A DNA stretch of 35,742 nucleotides from Chloroflexota bacterium (GTDB lineage Bacteria; Chloroflexota; Limnocylindria; Limnocylindrales; CSP1-4). The stretch's first letter is position 1. Each line of letters starts with the position of its first letter. Location: positions 1 to 35,742 of the forward strand of contig JANYJI010000054.1 of the NCBI GenBank assembly GCA_025358525.1, given 5' to 3'. Both the position numbers and the translations under genes were made by a program. This document shows positions 1 through 6,936 of the stretch, piece after piece. The notes below the pieces were generated by a model, which saw only the letters and a program-made list of their open reading frames with translations, was not told where the DNA came from and searched no databases.

Positions 1-9
1 GATCGTCAT
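1..9 (-). CDS. start of an unknown gene running off the left edge
   Basis: An ATG on the minus strand (bases 9 to 7) overlaps the TGA of the PadR gene as ATGA. Only three codons (Met-Thr-Ile) lie inside the window. PadR regulators are commonly followed by the membrane protein or ABC transporter they control, so this may be the regulated target, but the sequence here cannot show that. Confidence 0.4.
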
Positions 10-347
10 CGGTTTCGCTCCCCCACGGCCTGGCCCATGCCCAGCGAGAAGGCTGCCCATTCCTGGACGTGCTCAGCGAGCATGCCCAGGCCTGACTTGG
101 TGATCTTGTAGTAGCGACGGCGTGGCCCGCGATCGCTCTCCTGCCAGCTGGCCTCGAGGGCGCCGTCTGCCTCAAGGGCATGGAGCGCCGGATATAGCGA
201 CCCCTCGCTCGGGAAGAAGGCGCCGCCACTTCGCGCGCGGATCCGCTGGGCAATTTCGTAGCCGTACAGCTCGCCGTCTCGGAGTACGGTCAGAACGAGG
301 AGCGTCGTAGTGCCCTTGAGAAGTTGTCCCCGAATTCGGCCTGGCAT
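6..347 (-). CDS. PadR family transcriptional regulator
   Basis: A 113-residue protein, the usual length of short (subfamily 2) PadR regulators. The winged-helix signature is clear: a first helix around LLVLTVLRDGELYGYEIAQRI, the recognition region with FPSEGSLYPALHALEADGAL, and the beta-wing SDRGPRRRYYKIT. The C-terminal helix is short, as expected for a dimerising PadR. Such proteins are usually repressors responding to small toxic compounds or envelope stress. The stop overlaps the start of the next gene (ATGA), implying a co-transcribed partner beyond the window. A strong sigma-70 type promoter and a perfect 10-bp inverted repeat lie directly upstream, which suggests autoregulation. The ligand cannot be predicted. 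Confidence 0.92.
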   Translation of the reverse strand: MPGRIRGQLLKGTTTLLVLTVLRDGELYGYEIAQRIRARSGGAFFPSEGSLYPALHALEADGALEASWQESDRGPRRRYYKITKSGLGMLAEHVQEWAAFSLGMGQAVGERNR

Positions 348-351
348 CGGA

Positions 352-423
352 GGCGCTACCTCATTTCGCTGTATATCAGATTACTAGGTAGCGCCAATAT
401 ACCGAACCAGGTGGAAGTGTCAA
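352..423 (-). promoter_or_regulatory. padR promoter with overlapping inverted-repeat operator
   Basis: On the minus strand a consensus -35 TTGACA (423-418) is followed after 16 bp by -10 TATATT (401-396), giving a start near 389. A perfect 10-bp inverted repeat (arms 352-361 and 386-395, 24-bp spacer) starts immediately downstream of the -10 and covers the expected start site and leader. An outer pair GTATAT/ATATAC (371-376, 397-402) adds dyad symmetry. The position is ideal for repression by PadR itself; binding is inferred. Confidence 0.7.
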
Positions 424-424
424 G

Positions 425-447
425 GCCTCTGGGACCCGGTCAGAGGC
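425..447 (-). terminator. hairpin downstream of the Imm-5-like gene
   Basis: A 7-bp stem (425-431 with 441-447) with a 9-nt loop lies between the Imm-5-like stop and the padR promoter. It has no U-tract on either strand, so it could be a weak terminator or incidental. Confidence 0.25.
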
Positions 448-581
448 AACTCGTTCGTTGACGCGGGCTGTCCAACTAACCCTGTTGCTCTTCATCGCGG
501 GAGGCCACCTGCTCGGCGCGGGGGCCCGAGTCGCCAACGGCGCCCTGCGGCGGGCTGAGGTTCGAGCCTGAGAGCCAGGTC

Positions 582-1019
582 CTAGCCGTCGCTTTGGGCT
601 GGAAACGCTACCGGCCGAAGGTGCTCCGGGAGCCGTCCGTACTGCCAATCGAGTTCCGCGGCGGCGGCAGTGGCGGCGTAGGTGGACGCGGCGGCGTAGG
701 TCGCCACCTTGACAGCGTAGGCGGCAGCGTGAGGAGCGTGACCGGCCATGTGGGCGGTGCCCGCTGCTTGACCGGCGGCACGGGCGGCAGCTCGTGGCGC
801 ACCTTTATCCGAGTCGCGGGCGGCCGCGTGAGCGGCGACCGCAGCGGCGCGCACCTCACCCACCCGCACCTCGCCACGCACCCAGGCACGCACGGCTTCG
901 ATAGCTTTCCGAGGCCGGTCGTCCTGCGGGTACTCCTGCTCGAAATACGGGAGTACGTGCTCGGCGCAGTCGGAGGCCCACAGAGCCAGGGCTCTCTGGT
1001 CTGGCTCGTCGAGCTGCAT
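582..1019 (-). CDS. Imm-5-like putative immunity protein
   Basis: A protein of 145 residues dominated by alanine-rich helices. The N-terminal pattern (LALWASDCAEHVLPYFE, then PRKAIEAVRAWVRGE) and the later Ala/His-rich helices with AAVAAHAAARD and TAHMAGHA match what I recall of the Imm-5-like family annotated as putative immunity protein. The ATG at 1019 is preferred over the upstream start at 1088 because AGAGG lies about 10 nt upstream and homology begins there; the longer version runs back almost to tmRNA. Proteins of this family are named by association with polymorphic toxins, but no toxin gene is visible here, so its role is unproven. It sits downstream of tmRNA on the same strand. Confidence 0.72.
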   Translation of the reverse strand: MQLDEPDQRALALWASDCAEHVLPYFEQEYPQDDRPRKAIEAVRAWVRGEVRVGEVRAAAVAAHAAARDSDKGAPRAAARAAGQAAGTAHMAGHAPHAAAYAVKVATYAAASTYAATAAAAELDWQYGRLPEHLRPVAFPAQSDG

Positions 1020-1093
1020 TCCCCATCCTCTTTCGGCATCGTCGGCCGCGTGCTGCAAAGCTGGCGCATGCGGAACGGCGCAGGGCAAAGAAA

Positions 1094-1483
1094 TGGTGGA
1101 GATGGGGGAGAGTCGAACTCCCCGTCCAGAAACCTTCTCCGGAGACCACTACGAGCGTGTCCGATGATTTGTCGTCGATCGCCTGGGCGGCCATCGGCAG
1201 CCTACCAAACGCTCCAGTCACGTCCCCGGTCGGGGTTGCCCCCGACTTCGGGCTTTAACTCCGACTACGCGACACTACTCGGAATCGCACCCCCGCTGAA
1301 TGACGCTTCCACAGCCCACGGGGGTGAGGCTGCTTCCACGCTCACCTTACTGCCTAAGCAGCGAGGGCGAGAGTTGACTGGTTGTTGCCAGTTACTTCGT
1401 TTGGGCTCCTTTTTACGAGGCCTGGAGACCAACCTCGGCTCGCGTTCTCCGGTCGCCAGCCCCTGTCGAAACCACGCATCCCC
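1094..1483 (-). ncRNA. ssrA: transfer-messenger RNA (tmRNA)
   Basis: A complete 390-nt one-piece tmRNA. The 5' end reads GGGGAUG then GGUUUCGACAGGGG, the hallmark start of tmRNA. The 3' end has a T-arm with GUUCGAC and an encoded CCA (1096-1094). The 5' heptamer pairs with CAUCUCC near the 3' end through 7 bp including one G-U. The reading frame at 1389-1354 runs from a GGC resume codon to UAG and encodes GNNQSTLALAA, giving the tag A-GNNQSTLALAA; the resume codon follows UAACU, comparable to UAGUC in E. coli. The LALAA end is the normal degron for ClpXP-type proteases. GC-rich helices between the tag and the 3' domain (about 1215-1330) look like the usual pseudoknots. smpB lies upstream on the same strand, with one gene between. 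Confidence 0.97.
1354..1389 (-). other. tmRNA tag-peptide reading frame
   Basis: Eleven codons plus UAG inside ssrA encode GNNQSTLALAA. The resume codon is Gly (GGC), as in B. subtilis, not Ala as in E. coli. With the alanine carried by the tmRNA, the tag is 12 residues. Confidence 0.88.
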
Positions 1484-1579
1484 ACAGAGCCCACAACCGG
1501 GTGCGCTGCGACCAGCGCCCGCGGATTGTACAGCCAACGCCCAAAGAGGTATCACGCGGTCGTTCTGCGGCGCAGGCGG

Positions 1580-3682
1580 CTACGACGAAGTTGGAGTTGG
1601 AGTTGGGCTTGGAGTTGGGCTTGGAGTTGGAGGCACCGGAGGGGTCGGGGGGGCCGGAGGGGCCGGAGGCGTGCCGCCGATCTGCACCTGGCCGTTGACA
1701 ACGGTGTAGTGCGAGTACCAGGCGTCGTTGTGGATGACGGTTCCGGAGGAATCGGTGACAACCCGTGTCACGCCGGTGTCGAACCCGTTGGTTGCGTACT
1801 CAGCTATGTTCTGCTGACCAGGCTTCAGGGTGCTGACATATTCGGGCGGGTTGTTGTGGGCGGTGACAATGTTGGCCTTCCCGCCGCCGGTCCACGCCAC
1901 TGTCCGGTTGAGGGGCCAGGACCAGAGTTGGATCGTGATCGTGCTCTTGGAGCCAGGAGTAGTCCAGGCCCGGATCACGATCGGGTAAGGCGTGTCGTTG
2001 GTCCACTTCAGATCGTAGGTGCTCACGCCGTTCGAGTAGACGGTCGCATCCCTACCGATCGGGTAGCGGTAGATGTAGTACTCGTGGGCGTGGCGCTCGT
2101 CGATCCGGAGGCCGGCAGTGGCGGCCGCATTGAACATCGTGGTCGATGCGGAGCAGATGCCGCCGCCCATTGCGCCGGTGTGATTGCTCTTGCCGCCCAG
2201 GATCACGCCACCGAGCGTGAAGCCGTGGGCTGGATCGATGGGGCCGACCCCGCCCAGGAAGCTGAACTGCGCGCCGGGATTGACGACCTGCCCGTTTAGG
2301 TTAGTGGCAGGCTGGCGAATGTTCTTGCCAAAGCCGTTGCTGATGTCCGGGTAGAACGTGGTGGTGTGGCTGCCGACCACAACCATATTGGCAAGGCTGT
2401 CGACGCTGTTGATCTGCGGGTGGATCGGTGCTGTGACGATCTCTACGCTCGATGCAGCGCCACCGCCCGTCGCGAGCCTATTTAGGTAGGCCGAGACGGC
2501 AGAGGTCGTACCGGCGGGGTCGACACCGAGGCCGTCCTTGCCCGCGGTTAGGTCGACCGGCTTGCCAGACGGATCCCAAACGACCCAGGGCTCGACCGGG
2601 GGGACACCTGCATTTCCGGAGACGCCCGCCACATATGCCGCCATCTTTGCCTGATCGAGGGTCGGTTCGTATATGCCGTCCGCTTGAGTTCCGAAGATGA
2701 TCCAGTCGCGTATCTGATCGGCGCTGATCGTCCAGTCCTGGGGCTTCCAGCTCGCAGGCGCGGCCGCGGGCGGCGTGGTCCAGGTCAAGTCGACGTTGGC
2801 GATCATCTTCGAGGCCCGGGCAATCGCGTCTCGGGCGTTCTGGTCACTGACCTGGGGCTTCAGTGTCACGAACCCGCCGCTGATCTGCAGACTCGGTGCC
2901 GCGCCGGCCTGAGTAAGCTGGTCGATGATCGCCGCTCCCATCGCCCTCTCGTCTATGCCGCGGCCTGCTGCCCCCGGCGTGAAGCTGAAATTGCCGTCCC
3001 CGGCTGTCGCTACTGCGTCCTTCGGAGCGACCGAGGTCGTGCGGCCGAGCACGTGAATGCGCTGGGCCAGGGCAGTGGGGTCGACCTGGATTACGACCGG
3101 AATGGCCTGGCCAAAGGCCGCGGAATGAACCACGCTCGCACCGTCGGCAAGAGGATTGCCGGAGTGGCCGACGGCCATTGCTGCGTCCGCCATAGCTTCG
3201 ACGTCCGGCCCGCGGCCCGCCTGCTGGTAGGTGATAGCCGCCGTGCCAACCGGGGTCGTGACGGTTACCTGGCCGTTGCCCAGGTAGGCGTATCCCGATT
3301 GGAGCTTGGCTATGGCCTGGTCGCGCGTGAGCCCGGAAAGATCCACCGAACCAGCGTGAACTTGGGGCAGAACACGGTCGCGGTAGGTGTTGGAGAGGCT
3401 GAAGGCGGCGACGTACAGAAGGACGAAGGTCGCCACGCCGCCGGCCACCAACGCGACCGTGAAGCCAACCAACCAGCGATTGCGCGAAGCGTCCTGCGAC
3501 GCCCGCGCTCGCGGCAGGCCGCGCCCAAACCATCTGTGGGGCGACGGAAACACGAGTTCGCTGCCCACAGCCACCGCCTCCGAGGCAATCCACACAACCG
3601 TCAGGGGTGGCTCTGATGCCGCGTCAGGCGAGCCGTCGTTGTTGCTGTTGCCCTCGAGCGGCTCAAGCGACTCGGTTGTCAT
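1580..3682 (-). CDS. VanW family cell-wall protein with PG-binding-like domains
   Basis: A 700-residue envelope protein. Residues 1-68 are a cytoplasmic, poorly conserved segment, followed by one membrane helix at about 70-96. Then come repeated domains typical of the putative peptidoglycan-binding domain that precedes VanW (the first begins with AGSVDLSGLTRDQAIAKLQ). The VanW domain occupies roughly 435-575 and includes FYPDISNGFGKNI, PGAQFSFLGGVGP and GGGICSASTTMFNAA. The tail after about residue 675 is a Pro/Thr/Ser run with no sorting signal. VanW proteins are linked to cell-wall remodelling; the biochemical activity is not settled, and the vancomycin link of the name does not predict resistance. 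ATG at 3682 has AAGGG about 4 nt upstream. It starts 72 nt after smpB on the same strand. Confidence 0.9.
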   Translation of the reverse strand: MTTESLEPLEGNSNNDGSPDAASEPPLTVVWIASEAVAVGSELVFPSPHRWFGRGLPRARASQDASRNRWLVGFTVALVAGGVATFVLLYVAAFSLSNTYRDRVLPQVHAGSVDLSGLTRDQAIAKLQSGYAYLGNGQVTVTTPVGTAAITYQQAGRGPDVEAMADAAMAVGHSGNPLADGASVVHSAAFGQAIPVVIQVDPTALAQRIHVLGRTTSVAPKDAVATAGDGNFSFTPGAAGRGIDERAMGAAIIDQLTQAGAAPSLQISGGFVTLKPQVSDQNARDAIARASKMIANVDLTWTTPPAAAPASWKPQDWTISADQIRDWIIFGTQADGIYEPTLDQAKMAAYVAGVSGNAGVPPVEPWVVWDPSGKPVDLTAGKDGLGVDPAGTTSAVSAYLNRLATGGGAASSVEIVTAPIHPQINSVDSLANMVVVGSHTTTFYPDISNGFGKNIRQPATNLNGQVVNPGAQFSFLGGVGPIDPAHGFTLGGVILGGKSNHTGAMGGGICSASTTMFNAAATAGLRIDERHAHEYYIYRYPIGRDATVYSNGVSTYDLKWTNDTPYPIVIRAWTTPGSKSTITIQLWSWPLNRTVAWTGGGKANIVTAHNNPPEYVSTLKPGQQNIAEYATNGFDTGVTRVVTDSSGTVIHNDAWYSHYTVVNGQVQIGGTPPAPPAPPTPPVPPTPSPTPSPTPTPTSS
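1590..1640. repeat. 12-bp repeats encoding the Pro/Thr/Ser tail of the VanW protein
   Basis: Near-identical TTGGAGTTGGGC-type units (plus-strand sense) encode alternating P-T-P-S. The array is in frame inside the 3' end of the VanW gene and probably varies in length between strains. Confidence 0.7.
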
Positions 3683-3754
3683 TGCCCTTCTTGTTTCACA
3701 CCGGTACGACGCCCCTGTACCAATTGGTGTAACGACGGCTGGCCCGCCAGTGGC

Positions 3755-4225
3755 TTAGCGGGTGCGGCCGCGGTCGGCGTCCGCGAGTTGCCGGGCCATG
3801 TCCCGCGCTGCGTCGCGGTCGGCGATGTCGTGGCGGCGGTCGTGAAGCTGCTTGCCGCGGCCGAGGCCGATCTCGAGCTTGGCGATGCCCCGACCGGTGA
3901 TGTACATCTTGAGTGGGACGAGGGTTTGTCCCTTGGCTTTGGTCTTGGTGAGGAGGGACACGATCTGGTTGTGGTGGAGCAGCAGCTTGCGCGGCCGCTT
4001 GGGCTCGTGGTTGTAGCGGTTGCCAGTATCCCAGGGCGAAATGTTGGCCCCGACCAGCCAGGCCTCGCCGTTGTCGATGCGCGCGTAGGCCCCGGCGAGG
4101 GTCACTTTGTGCGCCCGAACCGACTTGATCTCAGTTCCAGTCAGGACGATGCCGGCCTCAAACGAATCGTCGATCGAGTAGTCGTGGCGAGCTTTTCGAT
4201 TGAGGGCGATGGTTTGTTCGCCCAT
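3755..4225 (-). CDS. smpB: SsrA-binding protein SmpB
   Basis: A 156-residue protein of normal family length that delivers tmRNA to stalled ribosomes. Recognisable blocks are the N-terminal NRKARHDY, then FEAGIVLTGTEIKSVR, YARIDNGEAWLVGANISPW, RPRKLLLHHNQI and the basic C-terminal tail from GKQLHDRR that enters the decoding site in known SmpB. A longer frame opens at 4264, but the ATG at 4225 is preferred: AAGGAG lies 7 nt upstream and the protein then begins MGEQTIALN like other SmpBs. The RNA partner, ssrA, lies about 2.3 kb downstream on the same strand, with the VanW gene between. Confidence 0.97.
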   Translation of the reverse strand: MGEQTIALNRKARHDYSIDDSFEAGIVLTGTEIKSVRAHKVTLAGAYARIDNGEAWLVGANISPWDTGNRYNHEPKRPRKLLLHHNQIVSLLTKTKAKGQTLVPLKMYITGRGIAKLEIGLGRGKQLHDRRHDIADRDAARDMARQLADADRGRTR

Positions 4226-4341
4226 AGCTAGGCTCCTTCGGCTGGTCGCCGAGCGATCGAACACTTTGTGGTTAGCGGACGGGATGGCCTGGCAGGGCTG
4301 TCAAACTGGCTCGCCGACCCGTGGCTATGGCCCAGAACGCA

Positions 4342-4371
4342 CGAATGCCGGCCCCGAAGGACCGGCATTCG
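4342..4371 (-). terminator. strong hairpin between the small ORF and smpB
   Basis: A perfect 10-bp stem (4342-4351 with 4362-4371) with a 10-nt loop begins 7 nt after the TAA of the small ORF upstream. It lacks a U-tract, so it may be a Rho-type or attenuating terminator, or an RNA-end stabiliser. Confidence 0.45.
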
Positions 4372-4378
4372 GCTTACG

Positions 4379-4465
4379 TTAATCACCACCCGCGGGATGA
4401 CCGGTCTCTAGAGTCCGGATCCTCGCGAGGTGGTGCAGGGCATCGGCAAATCCGACACTGCACAT
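4379..4465 (-). CDS. candidate small ORF with extreme Shine-Dalgarno
   Basis: A 28-codon frame (ATG 4465 to TAA 4379) begins MCSVGFADALHH and stops just before a 10-bp hairpin. Upstream lies GAAAGGAGGTGAT (4476-4464), complementary over 13 nt to the usual 3' tail of 16S rRNA. That SD runs into the ATG, so a GTG at 4463 in another frame is an alternative; it gives a 26-residue product starting MQCRICRCPAPP and ending at TGA 4383. I do not recognise either peptide. The arrangement of strong SD, short frame and hairpin is typical of a small protein gene or a leader, but coding is unproven. Confidence 0.45.
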   Translation of the reverse strand: MCSVGFADALHHLARIRTLETGHPAGGD

Positions 4466-4556
4466 CACCTCCTTTCGTTCTCGGGCATCGTACGGGTCCG
4501 GGCGAAATGGCGCAAGGGCGGGCTCGGATGCCGCTCCACGCCGCTCTTCGGGCGTG

Positions 4557-6023
4557 TCAGGTGCGGGACGGCGAGGCGCTCGGCGCGACACTCGGGCTGC
4601 CGCTCGGGCCTGCGTTGCCGCTGGGCGTTGGGCTGCCATTCGGGCCTGGGCTGGGCGCGGGGCTAGGCGGGAAGCCGAGTTGCTGCAGGCTGGCGTCGAG
4701 GACCGGGTCCACACCGGCTCGCGCGCCGTCGGAACTCACCGGTACGTCGGGCTGGAGGCCCTTGCCCTGGATCCAGACCTTGTCCGGCGTGAGCCATCGA
4801 GCCACGGTCAGGTGAATGCCGCCAAAGTCATTCGGGAGCGGCAGATACTCCTGGACGACGCCCTTGCCGTAGGTCTTGGAGCCGACCAGCTTGGCCACGC
4901 CGCGTGCCTGAAGCGCAGCCGCGAGGATCTCCGCCGAGGACGCGGTGTTGCCGTCGACCAGGACGACGAGGTGGGTCGAGCCATCGGTAGCCCGGCCGCC
5001 CGTCGTGGCCGTCACCTCCGACGTCGCTCCGGACGAATCTTGCTGGTAGGCGACCGTCCCAGACGGGATGAACTCGCTAGCGATCTTGACCGCATCGTTG
5101 ACGTAGCCGCCCAGATTTCCGCGCAGGTCCAGGATGATGTTGCGCTGCCCGGCGTCGAGGGCCTTCTGTAGAGCAAGGTCGAACTGCGAACTGGCAGGCG
5201 GATTGATGCCGGCGATGGAGATGTAGACCACGGAGCCGTTGGCCAGTGTCTTGCTGGCGACCTCCGGCCGGCTGTAGATCTTGCGGACGATCGCCAGCTG
5301 CATCTTCTTGCCGTTTCGATCCAGGCCCAACGTGACGGTCGTGTCCTTGGGGCCCCTTATGAGAGCGGTCGTCTGATCGATGGTCATGCCGTCCAGCGAG
5401 GTCCCGTTGACTGAAACGATCACGTCGCCGGACGCGACGCCAGCGGCTGCGGCGGGCGAGCCGTCAATCGGGTGGTCGACGGCCAGCTCGCAGCCGTTGC
5501 CGATCTTGGTGCAGGTGGCCGTTGAGTTGGGGTCGACCGGCTGGAGCTGGACCTGGACGCCGATGCCTTCGGCCTGGCCGCCCACGTTGAGCAGGGAGTT
5601 CTGGAAGTCGGCGGGCCCCTGGTAGTAGGAATACGGGTCGTTGAGGCTCTGCATCATGCCGTTGATCGCGGCCTGTGCCAGCTTGTCCTGGTCCGGCCTG
5701 GGAGATCCGGCGAACCTGCCAGTGATGAGCGAGTAGACGTCCCAAAAGGGACCGAAGCGCGTCTCTTGGGTGGCCGGCGTACCGGGAGTGGTAGCCACGC
5801 GCGAGCCCAGGGAGAAGCCACCCACAAAGAGGGCGCTGCCGGCCAGGATAGCCACCAGGATCAGGCTGACGTGCGATGGGGCGACGCCGCGGTTGCCGCG
5901 TCGGACCCCAGGTAGGGTCTCGTTCAGATCGGACGCCTCGCCGATCGTTTCGGGCGGGCGATCCGGGTCGGGTGCCGGCCGTCCTGGCTCGTCGGGATTC
6001 TGGCGGAATGACTCAGGCGACAT
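4557..6023 (-). CDS. ctpA: S41 C-terminal processing peptidase (CtpA/CtpB type)
   Basis: A 488-residue membrane-anchored serine protease. A cytoplasmic N-terminus (1-50) is followed by a membrane helix at about 52-74, a PDZ domain at about 140-230 (substrate gate, with VASGDVIVSVNGTSL) and the S41 peptidase domain. The Ser/Lys dyad aligns as Ser362 in NTASSAEILAA and Lys387 in SKTYGKGVVQE. The last 45 residues are a Pro/Ser/Gly-rich tail. It follows ftsX by 43 nt and is probably co-transcribed with ftsEX, which suggests a role in processing wall hydrolases or division proteins outside the membrane. ATG at 6023 has GAGG about 9 nt upstream. Confidence 0.95.
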   Translation of the reverse strand: MSPESFRQNPDEPGRPAPDPDRPPETIGEASDLNETLPGVRRGNRGVAPSHVSLILVAILAGSALFVGGFSLGSRVATTPGTPATQETRFGPFWDVYSLITGRFAGSPRPDQDKLAQAAINGMMQSLNDPYSYYQGPADFQNSLLNVGGQAEGIGVQVQLQPVDPNSTATCTKIGNGCELAVDHPIDGSPAAAAGVASGDVIVSVNGTSLDGMTIDQTTALIRGPKDTTVTLGLDRNGKKMQLAIVRKIYSRPEVASKTLANGSVVYISIAGINPPASSQFDLALQKALDAGQRNIILDLRGNLGGYVNDAVKIASEFIPSGTVAYQQDSSGATSEVTATTGGRATDGSTHLVVLVDGNTASSAEILAAALQARGVAKLVGSKTYGKGVVQEYLPLPNDFGGIHLTVARWLTPDKVWIQGKGLQPDVPVSSDGARAGVDPVLDASLQQLGFPPSPAPSPGPNGSPTPSGNAGPSGSPSVAPSASPSRT

Positions 6024-6066
6024 CGATGGAACCTCAGAGCTGGAGACCCGCGGATCGGTCGCCCGA

Positions 6067-6936
6067 TCAGCGATGGAGATAGCTGCGAACAGACAGATAC
6101 GAGCCGAGGACGCCGATGCCGACCCCGGTTCCCAGCACGATCAGGGCGATGTTCTGCCCTACGCCAATGCCGGCATCGACGGGCAGGACCTTGAAGTAGG
6201 GAGACAGGAAGCTCGTGATCGGGAAGAGCAAACCGATCGTGATTACTGCGCCAAGCAGGCCCACGATCGCTCCTTCGAACACGAAGGGCCAGCGAATGAA
6301 GGCGTCCGAGGCGCCGACCAGTCGCATGATCTCGATCTCGTCGGCTCTGGAGACGACGGCCAGCCGAATCGTGTTGACGATGATGAAGAGCACGATGAGC
6401 CCGACGACGAGGAGGATCGCCACGCCGCCGGCCCGGAGGATGTTGATAACCGTGACCATCTGATCGACCGTCTGCTTGATGTTGAGGACGCGCTCCACGC
6501 CGGGTTGGTTCTTGAGGTAGGCGGCAACGTCGACGTAGTCGTTGGGGTCTCGCAGGTTGATGCGCAGCGAGGCTGGCATTGGGTTGTTGGGCAACGACTT
6601 GATCACATCGACCTGGTCGGGATGGCGGGCCACGAAGTCGTTGTAGGCCTGGTCCTTTGAGACGTAGCCGACCTGGCTCACCTGAGGCATGTTCCGAAGG
6701 GAAGTCTGCAGGTCGAGGATTTCCGACTGGCTGGCCGAATCCCTCAGGGAGGCTACGACCTGGACCTGGTCCTCAACCGACTTTAGTGTGGCGTTGAGGC
6801 CGGTGAGCAGGATGATCAGGCCCGACAGGAGAACGAGCATCAGGACCATCGTGGCCGTGGCCGCGACGCTCATCAGGCCGTTGCGGCGGAATCCCTGCCA
6901 GGCACGACGCAAGCTGAAGGCGACGAAGGCAATCAT
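6067..6936 (-). CDS. ftsX: cell-division ABC transporter permease FtsX
   Basis: A 289-residue membrane protein of standard length. It has a short basic N-terminus, a first membrane helix at about 22-48, and an extracellular domain of about 110 residues with QVQVVASLRDSAS and QVGYVSKDQAYNDF. Three more helices lie in the second half, with EIEIMRLVGASDAFIRWPF between them, the FtsX family landmark. FtsX does not transport solute; with FtsE it transmits ATP hydrolysis across the membrane to peptidoglycan hydrolases. Its ATG abuts the ftsE stop (TAG followed directly by ATG), so the two are translationally coupled. ctpA follows. Confidence 0.97.
   Translation of the reverse strand: MIAFVAFSLRRAWQGFRRNGLMSVAATATMVLMLVLLSGLIILLTGLNATLKSVEDQVQVVASLRDSASQSEILDLQTSLRNMPQVSQVGYVSKDQAYNDFVARHPDQVDVIKSLPNNPMPASLRINLRDPNDYVDVAAYLKNQPGVERVLNIKQTVDQMVTVINILRAGGVAILLVVGLIVLFIIVNTIRLAVVSRADEIEIMRLVGASDAFIRWPFVFEGAIVGLLGAVITIGLLFPITSFLSPYFKVLPVDAGIGVGQNIALIVLGTGVGIGVLGSYLSVRSYLHR

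Noticed and set aside
1590-1640. Short tandem repeats as a CRISPR-like array
   Set aside because: The units are 12 bp and contiguous with no spacers; they encode a Pro/Thr/Ser tail.
594-1709. A 371-codon plus-strand frame over the Imm-5-like gene and tmRNA
   Set aside because: It crosses a complete tmRNA on the other strand and is Gly/Arg low-complexity.
1580-3682. VanW as evidence for glycopeptide resistance
   Set aside because: No vanHAX or vanRS genes are nearby; VanW-domain proteins are common wall proteins in non-resistant bacteria.
4299-4304. Consensus -35 TTGACA on the minus strand upstream of smpB
   Set aside because: No acceptable -10 lies 16-18 bp downstream (the sequence there is GC-rich), so I do not call a promoter.
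4464-4476. Possible fragment of the 16S rRNA 3' end (ATCACCTCCTTTC on the plus strand)
   Set aside because: Only the last bases match. The sequence before it has no 16S helix 45 similarity, and on the minus strand it is placed as a Shine-Dalgarno sequence.
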